From positions 124,001 to 188,000 of the forward strand of contig PPHI01000095.1 in the NCBI GenBank assembly GCA_002901265.1: a DNA stretch of 64,000 nucleotides, given 5' to 3'. The notes beneath the pieces were generated by a model. It was not told where the DNA came from. It saw only the letters and a program-made list of their open reading frames with translations, and did no database searches. Within the stretch, counting starts at the first letter, position 1; each line of letters begins with the position of its first letter. Below are positions 49,300 to 58,524 of the stretch, piece by piece. The stretch is from Rhodopirellula baltica. GTDB lineage: Bacteria; Planctomycetota; Planctomycetia; Pirellulales; Pirellulaceae. The position numbers and the translations under genes were made by a program.

Positions 49300-49590
49300 A
49301 TGCCAACGTATGACTATCAATGCGATGCCTGTGGGCACGAAATGGAACTGTTTCAAGGCATTAACGACCCGGTCAAGAAAAAGTGTCCGGAGTGCGGCAA
49401 GCTGAAGCTTCGCCGTTTGTTCGGGAGTGGCGCCGCGATCGTGTTCAAAGGAAGTGGCTTCTATCAAACCGATTATCGGAGCGATAGCTACAAGAAGGCT
49501 GCCAAGGCTGACAACAAGCCTTCGGAAAGCAAATCGGATTCTGGGAAGGGCGACGCGAAGGCGAGTAAAAAGTCCAAGGGCAAGGACTAG
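49300..49590 (+). CDS. FmdB-family zinc ribbon protein
   Basis: A 96-residue protein. PTYDYQCDACGHEMELFQ and KKKCPECGKLKLRRLFGSG supply two CxxC pairs typical of the FmdB/CxxC-CxxC-SSSS regulatory family. The C-terminus is a Lys/Ser-rich tail. The function of these proteins is not settled; a regulatory role is claimed for the founding member. ATG 49300 was chosen over a TTG two codons earlier. It sits 79 bp after grpE. Confidence 0.85.
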   Translation: MPTYDYQCDACGHEMELFQGINDPVKKKCPECGKLKLRRLFGSGAAIVFKGSGFYQTDYRSDSYKKAAKADNKPSESKSDSGKGDAKASKKSKGKD

Positions 49591-49636
49591 CCTGCGTTCT
49601 GAATCGTGGATTGCCAACACCAAGGGGCAAGCTGAG

Positions 49637-50200
49637 ATGCCGTACCAACGTTCGTCGAATCGGTTGTCGGTTGACACGTCAGCGGTCTTGGTAATCGACT
49701 TGCAGCGCAAGTTGATGCCCGCGATCCCGTCTGGCGAGAACGTCCTGTATTCGACCGAATCATTGTTAAGGGTCGCTGACCGTTTGGGCGTACCGGCGGC
49801 AGCGACGGTGCAGTATCCCAAGGGGTTGGGAAAGCTCGTCACACCGTTGGACAAGCGTTTTCCGGATCCCGAGGAAAAGCTCGCTTTCTCGTCAGCGGTA
49901 TGCCGACGAGAACTCGATCCCTGGATCGCAGAAGGTCGTGATCAGATCCTGATCTGTGGAGTCGAAACGCACATCTGTGTCCTGCAGACGGTGATGGATT
50001 TACTCCAAGAAGGCCTCCGCCCGGTCGTTCTTTCCGAAGCGGTTGCCGCTCGCGGTGGCTGGGAGCACGACTTGGCGATCGAACAAATACGTTCCCTTGG
50101 TGCGACCATCACTAGTCTGGAATCGGTGATCTATCAGTGGTTGGAAACTGCCGAGCATGAGCAGTTCAAAGCGGTCAGTCGAATCGTGAAATCGCTTTAG
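49637..50200 (+). CDS. Isochorismatase-like cysteine hydrolase
   Basis: A 187-residue member of the isochorismatase-like hydrolase family. The catalytic Asp is in AVLVIDLQRKLMPAI, the lysine in the AATVQYPKGLG/ DPEEKLAFSS part, and the nucleophile cysteine in ILICGVETHICVLQT. The compact length resembles the YcaC/nicotinamidase branch. Substrate unknown. ATG 49637 is the first Met before the conserved fold; earlier codons overlap the FmdB gene in another frame. Confidence 0.85.
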   Translation: MPYQRSSNRLSVDTSAVLVIDLQRKLMPAIPSGENVLYSTESLLRVADRLGVPAAATVQYPKGLGKLVTPLDKRFPDPEEKLAFSSAVCRRELDPWIAEGRDQILICGVETHICVLQTVMDLLQEGLRPVVLSEAVAARGGWEHDLAIEQIRSLGATITSLESVIYQWLETAEHEQFKAVSRIVKSL

Positions 50201-50320
50201 GCGGCTTTCCCATTCGAACGCGTGCTAGGTTTGAACCACACCAGCGGTTGGTCGCCTGTTTTCTGTTGTTTCCCAGTCGCCGGTGCTTCAGCGAAGCCCT
50301 TTCGACTAGGTCACAAAACG

Positions 50321-50929
50321 ATGCAGTGCCAGGACTGTCACGAAGAAATGCGGTGGATTTCCAATCGAAATCATCACCGATGTCTGTCATGTGACACCTA
50401 CGTTTTCGCCAGCGAACTCGACGATCCGGCCGAGCCACTCGAACGGCTCGGGCAGGCACCCGGCGTTGCTTGTCCGAAGTGCCATGTGCCGCTCGAGTTT
50501 GCGAACCTGCACGGCAAGTGGCGGGTTTGTCTTTGCACCCGGTGTCGTGGCTATGTGATCGAGAAAGGTTGCTTGGCGACGATCATTCACGAGAAACGAA
50601 TGGCTTATCAAGGCGAGGATGCAGCGCCGACGCCGATGGATCCTCGCGAACTTGATGGGCAACTGGATTGCCCCGCTTGTCTAGAAGCGATGGAGACTCA
50701 TCCGTATTACGGGCCTGGGACCGTTGTCATTAACAGCTGCAATGGTTGTGGCGTTGCGTGGCTGGATCACTGGGAGCTGGCTGCGATCATCCGAGCGCCC
50801 GGCAAGCGTCCTGCCCGAGGTTCGTCGCCGATCGTACCTGCAAGACCAGTCAGTAATTTTGGCCACCAAGAACAAGATCCGTTGTTGCGTGGGGGCGTGT
50901 CGCTGTTGAACTTGCTGCTGGATCTCTAA
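50321..50929 (+). CDS. Multi-zinc-ribbon protein of unknown function
   Basis: A 202-residue protein with four Cys-pair groups: CQDCHEEM plus CLSCDTYV, CPKCHVPLEF plus CTRCRGYVI, and CPACLEAM plus CNGCGVAWLDHWEL. The second and third units resemble zf-TFIIB (COG3809-type) zinc fingers with the terminal GVAWLD-x-WEL motif. No other domain is present. These proteins are thought to bind nucleic acids or act as scaffolds, but there is no direct function. It begins a run of plus-strand genes to 54257. Confidence 0.65.
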   Translation: MQCQDCHEEMRWISNRNHHRCLSCDTYVFASELDDPAEPLERLGQAPGVACPKCHVPLEFANLHGKWRVCLCTRCRGYVIEKGCLATIIHEKRMAYQGEDAAPTPMDPRELDGQLDCPACLEAMETHPYYGPGTVVINSCNGCGVAWLDHWELAAIIRAPGKRPARGSSPIVPARPVSNFGHQEQDPLLRGGVSLLNLLLDL

Positions 50930-50952
50930 CGGTTGCTAGGTGAGTTTCTGTC

Positions 50953-51432
50953 GTGTTTGGACAAGTGGTCGAAAACCCGTTGGAACATTGCGAGTTGATT
51001 CGCCGCTGGCGCTGTGCGCGTATTACGATGCGAAACGGAAAGTTGGTTTCCGTCGAACGTCGCTTGATGGCCGGCAGTGTTTCGATGGCACAGGTTTGGT
51101 GGCAAAGTCGGTACGGGCGCCCCGAAGACGATTTCTGTTGGTTGGACTACCACACCCCGTTCGGAATGCCTGGCTTCTTGACGCTCGACTATATCCATAG
51201 TGGGCGAACCGCCGGCTACAAAACATTTGTCGGGGCCTGTCATGTGTTGGATGAAGTCGCTCGGATCCGAAACGCCTGTGCGATCGTGGCCCACGTGTCG
51301 ACGTCTGCGATTACCGATCGGCTCTTGATCCGATTGGGATGGGAGCAACACTTAAAAGACCGCTCCGGCCGACACTGGATCAAGCGTTTCTATAACGGCT
51401 ATCCGAAGTCCACGATCAAGCGATATTTGTAG
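50953..51432 (+). CDS. Conserved-looking small protein of unknown function
   Basis: A 159-residue protein, not recognised. It has the pattern of a folded cytosolic protein: ARITMRNGKLVSVERRLMAG, FGMPGFLTLDYIHSG and LLIRLGWEQHLKDRSGRHWIK. The last part, with VAHVSTSAITDRLLIRLGWE, has the feel of an acetyltransferase-like C-terminus but lacks a confident GNAT motif. Start is GTG at 50953, 23 nt after the previous gene. Confidence 0.5.
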   Translation: MFGQVVENPLEHCELIRRWRCARITMRNGKLVSVERRLMAGSVSMAQVWWQSRYGRPEDDFCWLDYHTPFGMPGFLTLDYIHSGRTAGYKTFVGACHVLDEVARIRNACAIVAHVSTSAITDRLLIRLGWEQHLKDRSGRHWIKRFYNGYPKSTIKRYL

Positions 51433-51531
51433 CGAGCGAGCGAGCTGGTTGGCTGGCCTGCCCACGTTGCAATGTCGACATTGCGATACGTCTCTTATTG
51501 CCAAGCCGCCGTCCGACCAAGTTGTTGATCG

Positions 51532-52230
51532 ATGAATTTTTTGTCCCATGCCATCCCGTATTTGCATCAGCCACTGACTGCGATTTCGACGGGGGTGCCT
51601 GATTGGTTGGGTGTCGTCGATCGCAAGATTCGTGCGCGACAAAAGAACGCTTCCGAGGCATTACAGTCCGATGATCTGGCGACGGTCCAAGTTGCGCAAG
51701 GAATCTTGCATCACATCCAAGACGACCGCTGGTTTCATCAGACCGCTGCGTTTGTCGAATTGAACCTACAGCTTGCGGTGACCTTGCGAGATCAGCTACC
51801 CGGTGATCGCGGATTTCGCCCGATGTTTGTCGGTCATATTTTGATCGAGATTTTTCTCGATGCATTCTGGATTCGGGATGATGAAGACATCGCGCGGCGA
51901 TACTACGCGGCTGTGGAGTCGAGTTCGCATGCGTTACTCGAAAATTGTGTCAACACAATCACCGGCAAGCCCACTGATCGTCTGGCCGCGGTGATCGAGC
52001 GATTCTGTCAAGCGAGGTTTCTATACGACTACCTCGATGACGAGCGTCTGTTGATGCGGCTCAATCAAGTGATGAAACGCGTCCGATTGGCCGAATTGCC
52101 GCATTCGATCCTCCCATGGCTGCACGATGCACGTGACTTGGTAGAATCTCGTCGCACGGGTTTGTTGACGCGTCCCGATGGCTCGACGCCCTTCCCTTCC
52201 CTCCCCCCGCTAGGACCTGACGATCGATGA
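51532..52230 (+). CDS. Protein distantly resembling acyl-carrier-protein phosphodiesterase
   Basis: A 232-residue helical protein. The start MNFLSHAIPYLHQPL and the later VAQGILHHIQDDRWFHQTAAF recall the AcpH/DUF479 pattern (MNFLAH..., GI..H...D...H), with histidines and aspartates placed as in metal-dependent hydrolases. Other signature residues are weak, so this is a structural guess rather than a firm assignment. Its stop overlaps the next start as ATGA, which ties it to the epimerase gene. Confidence 0.45.
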   Translation: MNFLSHAIPYLHQPLTAISTGVPDWLGVVDRKIRARQKNASEALQSDDLATVQVAQGILHHIQDDRWFHQTAAFVELNLQLAVTLRDQLPGDRGFRPMFVGHILIEIFLDAFWIRDDEDIARRYYAAVESSSHALLENCVNTITGKPTDRLAAVIERFCQARFLYDYLDDERLLMRLNQVMKRVRLAELPHSILPWLHDARDLVESRRTGLLTRPDGSTPFPSLPPLGPDDR

Positions 52231-53072
52231 AATACGGAATGAACTTGTTGCTTTGGACCGGCGAAGTCACCGAAGCAATGTTCCCGGTCTGTGAGCAGCT
52301 CAAAGAAATCGGATTCGACGGCGTCGAGCTGCCGATGTTCAATCTGGATTTGGATTACGGGGCGATCGGAAAACACCTCGACGATTTGGGACTGCAACGG
52401 ACCGGCGTCACGATCCGCATAGAAGACGATAACCCGATTTCGCCTGATCCCGCCGTTCGAAAGAAAGGCGTCGAACTGACCAAGAAAACTCTTGATCTGG
52501 CAGCCGAGGCCGGCATCCAAACGCTGGTCGGACCTTACCATTCCGCGATCGGGCTTTTCAGTGGCGCAGGCCCAACCGATGACGAATGGAAATGGGGCGT
52601 CGAAAGCATGCGTGAGTGTGCCGAGCATGCTGGCAATGTGGGGGTCCGTTTGGGTGTCGAAGCACTCAACCGTTTCGAATGTTACCTGCTCAACGCTCAT
52701 GCCGATTCGGCACGCTTCGTCCGCGAAGTCGATCACCCGGCGTGTGGCATGATGTATGACACCTTCCATTCCAACATCGAAGAAAAAAGCATCACCGAGG
52801 CGATCAATGCCGGCGGTGACAAGCTGATCCACATCCACATCAGTGAAAACGATCGCAGCACACCTGGCAAAGGTGGGATCAACTGGAAGGAAAACTTTGA
52901 CGCGATCTGCAACAGCGGATACGACGGATGGATGGTGATCGAAGCGTTCGGTTTGGCGCTTCCTGAAATCGCCGCCGCGACCAAGATTTGGCGAACGATG
53001 TTTGATACCGAAATCAAGCTCGCCAAAGAAGGCTTCGAGTTCATGACGGCGGAAGTGGCAAAGCGAAAGTGA
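52227..53072 (+). CDS. Sugar phosphate isomerase/epimerase (TIM barrel)
   Basis: A 281-residue AP-endonuclease-2-type barrel of the D-tagatose/psicose 3-epimerase group. Metal ligands are inferred at the Glu in LGVEALNRFECYL, Asp in GMMYDTFHSNIE, His in IHIHISENDRSTPG and Glu in MVIEAFG. The start GMNLLLWTGEV and GFDGVELPMF are typical first strands. Such enzymes interconvert ketoses or act in inositol metabolism. It overlaps its neighbours by 4 nt on both sides (ATGA and GTGA), so it is central to a tightly packed operon. Confidence 0.85.
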   Translation: MKYGMNLLLWTGEVTEAMFPVCEQLKEIGFDGVELPMFNLDLDYGAIGKHLDDLGLQRTGVTIRIEDDNPISPDPAVRKKGVELTKKTLDLAAEAGIQTLVGPYHSAIGLFSGAGPTDDEWKWGVESMRECAEHAGNVGVRLGVEALNRFECYLLNAHADSARFVREVDHPACGMMYDTFHSNIEEKSITEAINAGGDKLIHIHISENDRSTPGKGGINWKENFDAICNSGYDGWMVIEAFGLALPEIAAATKIWRTMFDTEIKLAKEGFEFMTAEVAKRK

Positions 53073-53449
53073 GCGAGACCCCCGATAACAACAACGCTTC
53101 GTCGTCGGATGAAACTTCGACTGTGGTGTTCTTGTCCGGCGACTTGATCTTTGCGTCGCGGGTTCGTGCCGCAGCACAGAAGGCTGGCTTGGCGTTTAAA
53201 CTTTCCGGACGGGTGCCTGAGATCGCCTCCGTTCGCTACCTCGTCGTGGACTTGGCAACGCGAAGCGGCATCCTGGAAACCCTGATGGAAGATCGGGCGA
53301 AGCTTTGTCCGGATTCAATCACGATCGCTTATGCGCCACACGTGCAGACACAGCACCTTGAACAGGCACGAGCGATCGGTGTTCAGCATGTCATGACACG
53401 CGGGCAATTTGATCGCTCGTTGCCAAACTTGTTTGCCGGATCGCTGTAG
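53069..53449 (+). CDS. Receiver-like protein with degenerate active site
   Basis: A 126-residue protein. After a Ser/Asn-rich start, STVVFLSGDLIFASRVRAAA resembles the first strand and helix of a response-regulator receiver domain, YLVVDLATRSGILE the Asp strand, ITIAYAPH the next strand and AIGVQHVMTRGQFDRSLPNL the final part. The first-strand acidic pair is reduced, and the conserved Lys position is Arg, so it may not be phosphorylated. Start is GTG inside the previous gene's stop (GTGA). Assignment is by fold pattern only. Confidence 0.5.
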   Translation: MSETPDNNNASSSDETSTVVFLSGDLIFASRVRAAAQKAGLAFKLSGRVPEIASVRYLVVDLATRSGILETLMEDRAKLCPDSITIAYAPHVQTQHLEQARAIGVQHVMTRGQFDRSLPNLFAGSL

Positions 53450-53489
53450 GCGACGGTCCGTGCCCCTTAGGATTTGTGGAGACTGTTTG

Positions 53490-54257
53490 ATGCCTTCCGT
53501 TCTCGCGATTGCGGCGCACCCTGACGATATCGAATACATGATGGCGGGGACGATGTTGCTTCTCAAGCAACGCGGTTGGGACCTGCATTATGTCAACTTG
53601 TGCGACGGTTCACGCGGCAGCACGACGCTATCACGTGAGGAATGCGCCGCGACTCGACTGCAGGAAGCTCAGCACGCGTGCGAGCTTCTAGGGGCGACGT
53701 TCTATCCGCCAATCTTTCCCGATATGGAGGCGGCCTATAACATCCAGAACGTCGCAAAGGTGACCGCGTTCGTCCGCCAGGCAAAAGCGTCGATCGTGCT
53801 CACACAGCCACCGATCGATTATATGGAAGACCACCAAAATAGCTGCCGGTTGGCTGTCAGCGCGGCGTTCTCGCACGGCATGCCGAATCTGATCAGTGAT
53901 CCGCCCGTCGAACCGTATTACGAACCGGTAACGGTCTATCACTGCCAACCGGTCGGAAATCGGACCCAGCTTTGCGAGGTCGTGCCCCCACATTTCTATG
54001 TCGATGTCAGCGATGTCGTTGAGCAAAAGGTCGAACTGTTGGCGTGCCATGCGAGCCAGAAACAGTGGCTCGATCAAAGTCAGGGGATGGATAGCTATCT
54101 ACAAGCACTGCGTGATGTGAACGCGGAAACAGGACGGATGAGCGGAGTGTTCGAGTTCGCCGAAGGCTGGCGAAAACATCTGCACTGGGGATTCTGTGGT
54201 CCCGATGATGATCCGTTGCGCGAGGCTTTGACGGATCGGATTCGCGATAGCGAGTGA
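53490..54257 (+). CDS. PIG-L/LmbE family deacetylase
   Basis: A 255-residue zinc-dependent N-deacetylase-like protein. The metal and catalytic motif is IAAHPDDIEYMMAGTM; HQNSCRLAVSAAF (DHxN/H-type segment) supplies a further His. Family members deacetylate N-acetylglucosaminyl lipids, mycothiol or bacillithiol precursors, or chitobiose. Thiol synthesis partners are not visible. ATG 53490 gives the normal family start, 40 nt after the receiver-like gene. The sugar epimerase two genes upstream makes a sugar-derivative pathway plausible (inference). Confidence 0.88.
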   Translation: MPSVLAIAAHPDDIEYMMAGTMLLLKQRGWDLHYVNLCDGSRGSTTLSREECAATRLQEAQHACELLGATFYPPIFPDMEAAYNIQNVAKVTAFVRQAKASIVLTQPPIDYMEDHQNSCRLAVSAAFSHGMPNLISDPPVEPYYEPVTVYHCQPVGNRTQLCEVVPPHFYVDVSDVVEQKVELLACHASQKQWLDQSQGMDSYLQALRDVNAETGRMSGVFEFAEGWRKHLHWGFCGPDDDPLREALTDRIRDSE

Positions 54258-54271
54258 TCGTGGCAGGTTGA

Positions 54272-55711
54272 TCAGTGAGCGAATTGAAGCCGCGGGTCAT
54301 CCAACCCCAGACGCTTCATTTTCTTATAGAGCGTTGTACGATTGATGTCGAGTGAGTCTGCGGTCGCGGCACGGTTCCAGTTGTGGCGACGCAGGCAATG
54401 CAAGATGATCTCGCGCTCGGGGCCTTCAAGCGCTTCGCGAAGGCTTTTGTCTTCAAAGTCAGCTGGCGTAACGGCAAGGTTTGGCGACTGCATGCCGAGC
54501 TCCGGCAGTGCCGCGCCCATCGGATCGGCGATCTTACCAAGGACCTCTGGCGGCAAATCTTCGAGTGTCAGATGGTCACCTCGTGAAAGAAGTACCGCAC
54601 GCTCGACGACGTTCTGCAACTGGCGAACGTTACCCGGCCAGCGATAGGCCTGCATTTGTGCCATCGCTTTCGAATCAAATGCCTCGACCTTCCGTCCGCA
54701 GGTCTCCGCTGCCTCACGAAGGAAGTAATCGACGAGCAATGGGATATCGCCGACACGTTCGCGGAGCGACGGCAACATGATGTTGACGACATTGATCCGA
54801 TAGTACAAATCTTGTCGGAACTTGCCTTCGGTGACGGCCTTGGACAGGTCTTCGTTGGTCGCCAAAATGACGCGCGTATCGACCGAATGTGTTTTCGTTC
54901 CGCCGAGTTGCTCGAACTGAAACTCTTGCAACACACGCAGCAACTTGACCTGCATCGCTGCCGTCGCCGTTCCGATCTCGTCCAGAAACAGAGTGCCATG
55001 GTCGGCGAGTTGGAACTTCCCCACTTTGTCAGCAGCTGCGCCCGTAAACGCGCCTTTGACGTGACCGAACAATTCGCTTTCCAGCAAGTTATCAGGCAAC
55101 GCACCACAAGCGACTTCGACAAAGGGTTTGCCGCGGCGTGAGCTGCGTTCGTGGATCGCACGAGCGATCATACTCTTACCGGTTCCGTTTTCGCCGGTGA
55201 TCAAGATCGACGCACGAGCATCGGCGATGCTATCGATCACGTCGAAAATTTTCATCATCCGGTAGTCGTGGCTGATGATGCCCTCGAGACCTGCGCGGCG
55301 GTCGAGACGTTCACGCAGTTTTTCGTTTTCTCGCTCGATGTCACGCTGTGAAACGGCACGACTGATGGCAAGGTTCAACTCGTCATCAATCATCGGCTTG
55401 GTCAGCAGGTCAAACGCACCTGCCTTGATCGCCTCGATCGCAGTGTCGGGTGTACCGTAGCCAGTCATCACCAGCACAACAGTGTTTGGATGCCGCTTTT
55501 TGGTGTACCCAATCAGCTGGAAACCGTCTTCATCGCGAAGCCGCAAATCGGTAATCAGCAAATCGTAGGGACGCTGGTCCAAAGAGACCTTCGCGCCTTC
55601 AATGCAGTCGGCAACATCGACGCTGTGACCGAGCTCGCGCAGCCAATCCGCCATCGACTGAACTAAGTGCCAGTCATCGTCAACAAGCAGGATAGAGGCC
55701 GTCGGGGTCAT
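54272..55711 (-). CDS. Sigma-54-dependent response regulator, NtrC family
   Basis: A 479-residue regulator with three domains. The receiver domain (6-120) has [13 protein letters not shown], the phosphoacceptor Asp in [13 protein letters not shown] and Lys in LLTKPM. The AAA+ domain (about 143-380) has Walker [11 protein letters not shown], the sigma-54 contact loop GAFTGA (in [13 protein letters not shown]) and Walker [10 protein letters not shown]. The C-terminus has a Fis-type [22 protein letters not shown]. It would activate -24/-12 promoters after phosphorylation. No histidine kinase is next to it. ATG 55711; the gene is convergent with the PIG-L gene. Confidence 0.96.
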   Translation of the reverse strand: MTPTASILLVDDDWHLVQSMADWLRELGHSVDVADCIEGAKVSLDQRPYDLLITDLRLRDEDGFQLIGYTKKRHPNTVVLVMTGYGTPDTAIEAIKAGAFDLLTKPMIDDELNLAISRAVSQRDIERENEKLRERLDRRAGLEGIISHDYRMMKIFDVIDSIADARASILITGENGTGKSMIARAIHERSSRRGKPFVEVACGALPDNLLESELFGHVKGAFTGAAADKVGKFQLADHGTLFLDEIGTATAAMQVKLLRVLQEFQFEQLGGTKTHSVDTRVILATNEDLSKAVTEGKFRQDLYYRINVVNIMLPSLRERVGDIPLLVDYFLREAAETCGRKVEAFDSKAMAQMQAYRWPGNVRQLQNVVERAVLLSRGDHLTLEDLPPEVLGKIADPMGAALPELGMQSPNLAVTPADFEDKSLREALEGPEREIILHCLRRHNWNRAATADSLDINRTTLYKKMKRLGLDDPRLQFAH

Positions 55712-56071
55712 ATTGCTCGGTCGTCTTCGAAATCAAATGGTGCCGGCAATGCCGGGATAGAGTTCTGCACCAATTCCTAGGTCACCATTAGGAAAAACGC
55801 AAAAAAGTGCCCGATGAATCACAAATCGCTGGCCCCTCATTGTGAGGGAACCGTCCTGCGAACAAGAAATGCTGGATTCCTGGCAATTTGTTGTCCATTT
55901 TTCGGGGGGGATGGCTGGGGGGCTCCCACTTGACGAGCCATACTCTTACCTCGCGATGTTACGCCAATGACGGATGTAACGGGTCGAATCGCTTTGAAAA
56001 GCACGAATGACGGGAGACGCTGGCTCTCGGAATGCTGTGAGACAACTAGGAAAACGTGAATCGAGAACAAG
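55712..56071. other. 360-bp divergent spacer between NtrC- and NarL-type regulators
   Basis: It contains the inverted repeat CCCTCA (55834-55839)/TGAGGG (55843-55848) with a 3-nt centre, a possible operator. No T-run and no credible coding region were seen. Confidence 0.4.
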
Positions 56072-56710
56072 ATGTCTTTGAAAACGTTGGTCGTAGATGA
56101 TCACGAGGCGGCACGCATCGGGATCGCACAGTTGATGGATGGGACGTCGGTTTCCATCGCAAAATCCGTTTGCGATGGTGAGTCAGCTCTTCACTGCATC
56201 AACGAAGAAGAATTTGACGTCATTCTGATCGACGTCCAAATGAAAAAGATGGATGGACTTGCGCTCCTTGAGGAGATCCGCGGTGAGCACCCGGAGTTGC
56301 CGGTCGTCTTTTTTAGCGCTTATGACTACCCCGTCTACATGGCGCGAGCGGTTGCAAACGGTGCACAAGACTATGTCCTCAAGAGCGATCGCTCCGACGT
56401 GATCGAGCGAGTCATCAAGCATGCGAGCGAACACCGGACGAGTTGTCCTGGCGGTCGATTAGACCAACTGCGCAACCAATTGATCGAATCGATCAAGTCG
56501 AAGGATCTGCCAGAAGCTTTTCCTTTGACCGGACGCGAAGCACAGGTTTTGCGTCACGTCGCATATGGCTTGAGTAACCGAGAGATCGCCAAGTCGCTAT
56601 CAATCAGTGTTGAAACGGTCAAAGAGCATGTGCAAAACATCTTGCGAAAGACAGGCGCGAGCGATCGTACAGATGTGGCGGTGCGGGCCGTACGTCAGGG
56701 TTTCGTTTGA
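56072..56710 (+). CDS. NarL/LuxR-type response regulator
   Basis: A 212-residue two-domain regulator. The receiver has LKTLVVDDHEAARIG, the phosphoacceptor Asp in VILIDVQMKKMDG and Lys in YVLKSDRS. The C-terminal LuxR HTH is PLTGREAQVLRHVAYGLSNR and EIAKSLSISVETVKEHVQNI, with all expected anchor residues. The partner kinase is not adjacent, and the tail-to-tail neighbour is a Ser/Thr kinase gene, so signal crosstalk is possible but unproven. Confidence 0.93.
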   Translation: MSLKTLVVDDHEAARIGIAQLMDGTSVSIAKSVCDGESALHCINEEEFDVILIDVQMKKMDGLALLEEIRGEHPELPVVFFSAYDYPVYMARAVANGAQDYVLKSDRSDVIERVIKHASEHRTSCPGGRLDQLRNQLIESIKSKDLPEAFPLTGREAQVLRHVAYGLSNREIAKSLSISVETVKEHVQNILRKTGASDRTDVAVRAVRQGFV

Positions 56711-56734
56711 TCTTGGCGATCGTTTGATCTTGGC
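56704..56734 (+). repeat. Short tandem duplication at the end of the NarL gene
   Basis: CGTTTGATCTTGGC occurs at 56704-56717 and again at 56721-56734, a 17-bp period. The first copy contains the stop codon; the second would not be translated. It looks like a slippage duplication. Confidence 0.6.
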
Positions 56735-56746
56735 AAGCAGCTGAAC

Positions 56747-58507
56747 CTAGCCGATCGCGTGTTTGGATCGACGTGACTTGATCGCCGCTAATGCGGGGAT
56801 CGAGAACACTTGTGGGATGAATGTCGCAATGGCCATCCCAAATACCAAGACGTGCGAGACGACAAAGGCGAATGGTTCTCCGGCGTAGCGACGAATCGGA
56901 CTTTCGCCAGTGATGAATGTCACGGCGACAAGGACCACCGTGCTGGCTCCGAGCATGACGTTTCCCCATTGCAGCGAGTGATGTCCACGGAGCACCGCCA
57001 AGCTAAGCAGCACGGCCGGCAAGTGGGGAAAGACGCAAAGCTTCGCTATGTCGATCGAGATTTCCGTGGTTGAGATTGGGAACTCAAAGTCAACAAAGCA
57101 GAAGAGCGTCCATGCCGCGATGAATCCGATCAGGATCGCACCGTGTCCGACCGCAGAGACGATGGCTGCTTGTTCAATCCGCTTGGGTTGACGGCACCAA
57201 CGGACAAATCGATGTAGGGAGGATTCTGGTAAGCCCGCGACGGCTTCGCCTTTTCGAAACCGATTGAGATCCGCTGCCAATTCGCCGGCCGTCTGGTACC
57301 GATTGCTTGGTTCGGTCGCCAAACAGGTCAAACAGATCTTTTGCAGGTCACCGGGGACATGGCTTTGGTGTTTGAACCCAATGAAGTCACCTTGGTAGAT
57401 GCGTTGCATCAATCCGAATGGTGTTGCGGCAGCGAACGGATGGTGCCCAGTCAAAAGTTGATAAAGCACCACGCCGAGTGCGAACACATCGATCGTCGGC
57501 TTCAGGCGATCCGGATCGGCATCGAGTTGCTCGGGGGACATATAGAGCAACGTCCCAAACTGTTTGGTCGTCGAAGCGTCCGAAGCATCGAGTTCGACAG
57601 CTCGCGACAATCCAAAGTCAGCAACGAGCACTTTCCCGGGGAAGATTGATTCGTCATCGGGGCGTTCGGGGTCCGATGTGAACAGTAGGTTTGCCGGTTT
57701 AAGATCCAGATGCAGAACTTTTTGGCTATGGCAATGGGCGACAGCTTCGGCCACCTTTCTGATTAAATCGGTGACTTGATCGACTGGCTGCGGACCGGGA
57801 TTGTTTTCCATCCAAGTTGCCAAGTCTCCACGGTCGGCGTAGCGAGTGACCAGATAAAAACAATCACGCCAGCGACCGACCTCCAGGATGTCGATCAGCC
57901 CCGGATGGTCACACTTGGCAGCGATCCGGGCTTCTTCAAAGCATCGTTCATCGAACGCACCAGCAGAGTTCTTGCGTATGCGAGGGACTTTGATTGCGAC
58001 TTGACGACCGATCACTGTATCCACGGCCAAATAGACGCTGCTCATCCCGCCGTGTCCAATCAGCCGTTCGATTTGGAAGCGGCCAATCGAAGAAATCGAA
58101 GCGAGCGGGTTCGTTCGGTCGCGAACTTCTTTACCTTGCTCATCGAATTCGACCACGGTATCGTCGCCGGACCAAGAGTCACTTAGTTCGTCGACACCCA
58201 AGCAAGAATCAACGATCTCCCCGAAGTGAATTTGTCGATCCAGTGCGGCGGCGTGCTGCGGGAATCGATCACAGAGTTCACGCTGACGCTCGGCGCGTTG
58301 TTCGCAGGGAGTCAGCCGATAGCTGTTGTACAGAATGGCGAGAACAGACTCGGCGTCTTTGTCCAGATCGGGGAACTGCTCCAGCACTCTTTCCAGCGAA
58401 CAGTCCAGACCACGAGACGCCAAGTCAACTTGGAATGTCAGGGCTTGGTCGAGTCGTACGTCGGTGCCTTGCGGATCACCGTAAGGTTGTTCGGGGGATT
58501 GAACCAT
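56747..58507 (-). CDS. Ser/Thr protein kinase, non-RD type, with C-terminal membrane helices
   Basis: A 586-residue protein. Residues 1-135 are a helical leader with acidic patches. The kinase domain (about 142-410) has GHGGMSSVY, Lys in VAIKVPRIRK, a catalytic loop LHLDLKPANLLF in which HRD is HLD (so the Arg is missing, a non-RD kinase), an intact DFG in VADFGLSRA, and LYMSPEQ. At least four hydrophobic segments follow (about 460-570, for example AAIVSAVGHGAILIGFIAAW), so the kinase domain is cytosolic on a membrane anchor. The sigma factor gene ends 18 bp upstream, on the same strand, so the two form a pair typical of planctomycete ECF signalling. Confidence 0.9.
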   Translation of the reverse strand: MVQSPEQPYGDPQGTDVRLDQALTFQVDLASRGLDCSLERVLEQFPDLDKDAESVLAILYNSYRLTPCEQRAERQRELCDRFPQHAAALDRQIHFGEIVDSCLGVDELSDSWSGDDTVVEFDEQGKEVRDRTNPLASISSIGRFQIERLIGHGGMSSVYLAVDTVIGRQVAIKVPRIRKNSAGAFDERCFEEARIAAKCDHPGLIDILEVGRWRDCFYLVTRYADRGDLATWMENNPGPQPVDQVTDLIRKVAEAVAHCHSQKVLHLDLKPANLLFTSDPERPDDESIFPGKVLVADFGLSRAVELDASDASTTKQFGTLLYMSPEQLDADPDRLKPTIDVFALGVVLYQLLTGHHPFAAATPFGLMQRIYQGDFIGFKHQSHVPGDLQKICLTCLATEPSNRYQTAGELAADLNRFRKGEAVAGLPESSLHRFVRWCRQPKRIEQAAIVSAVGHGAILIGFIAAWTLFCFVDFEFPISTTEISIDIAKLCVFPHLPAVLLSLAVLRGHHSLQWGNVMLGASTVVLVAVTFITGESPIRRYAGEPFAFVVSHVLVFGMAIATFIPQVFSIPALAAIKSRRSKHAIG

Positions 58508-58524
58508 CGCGGGGCGTCGCGGTT

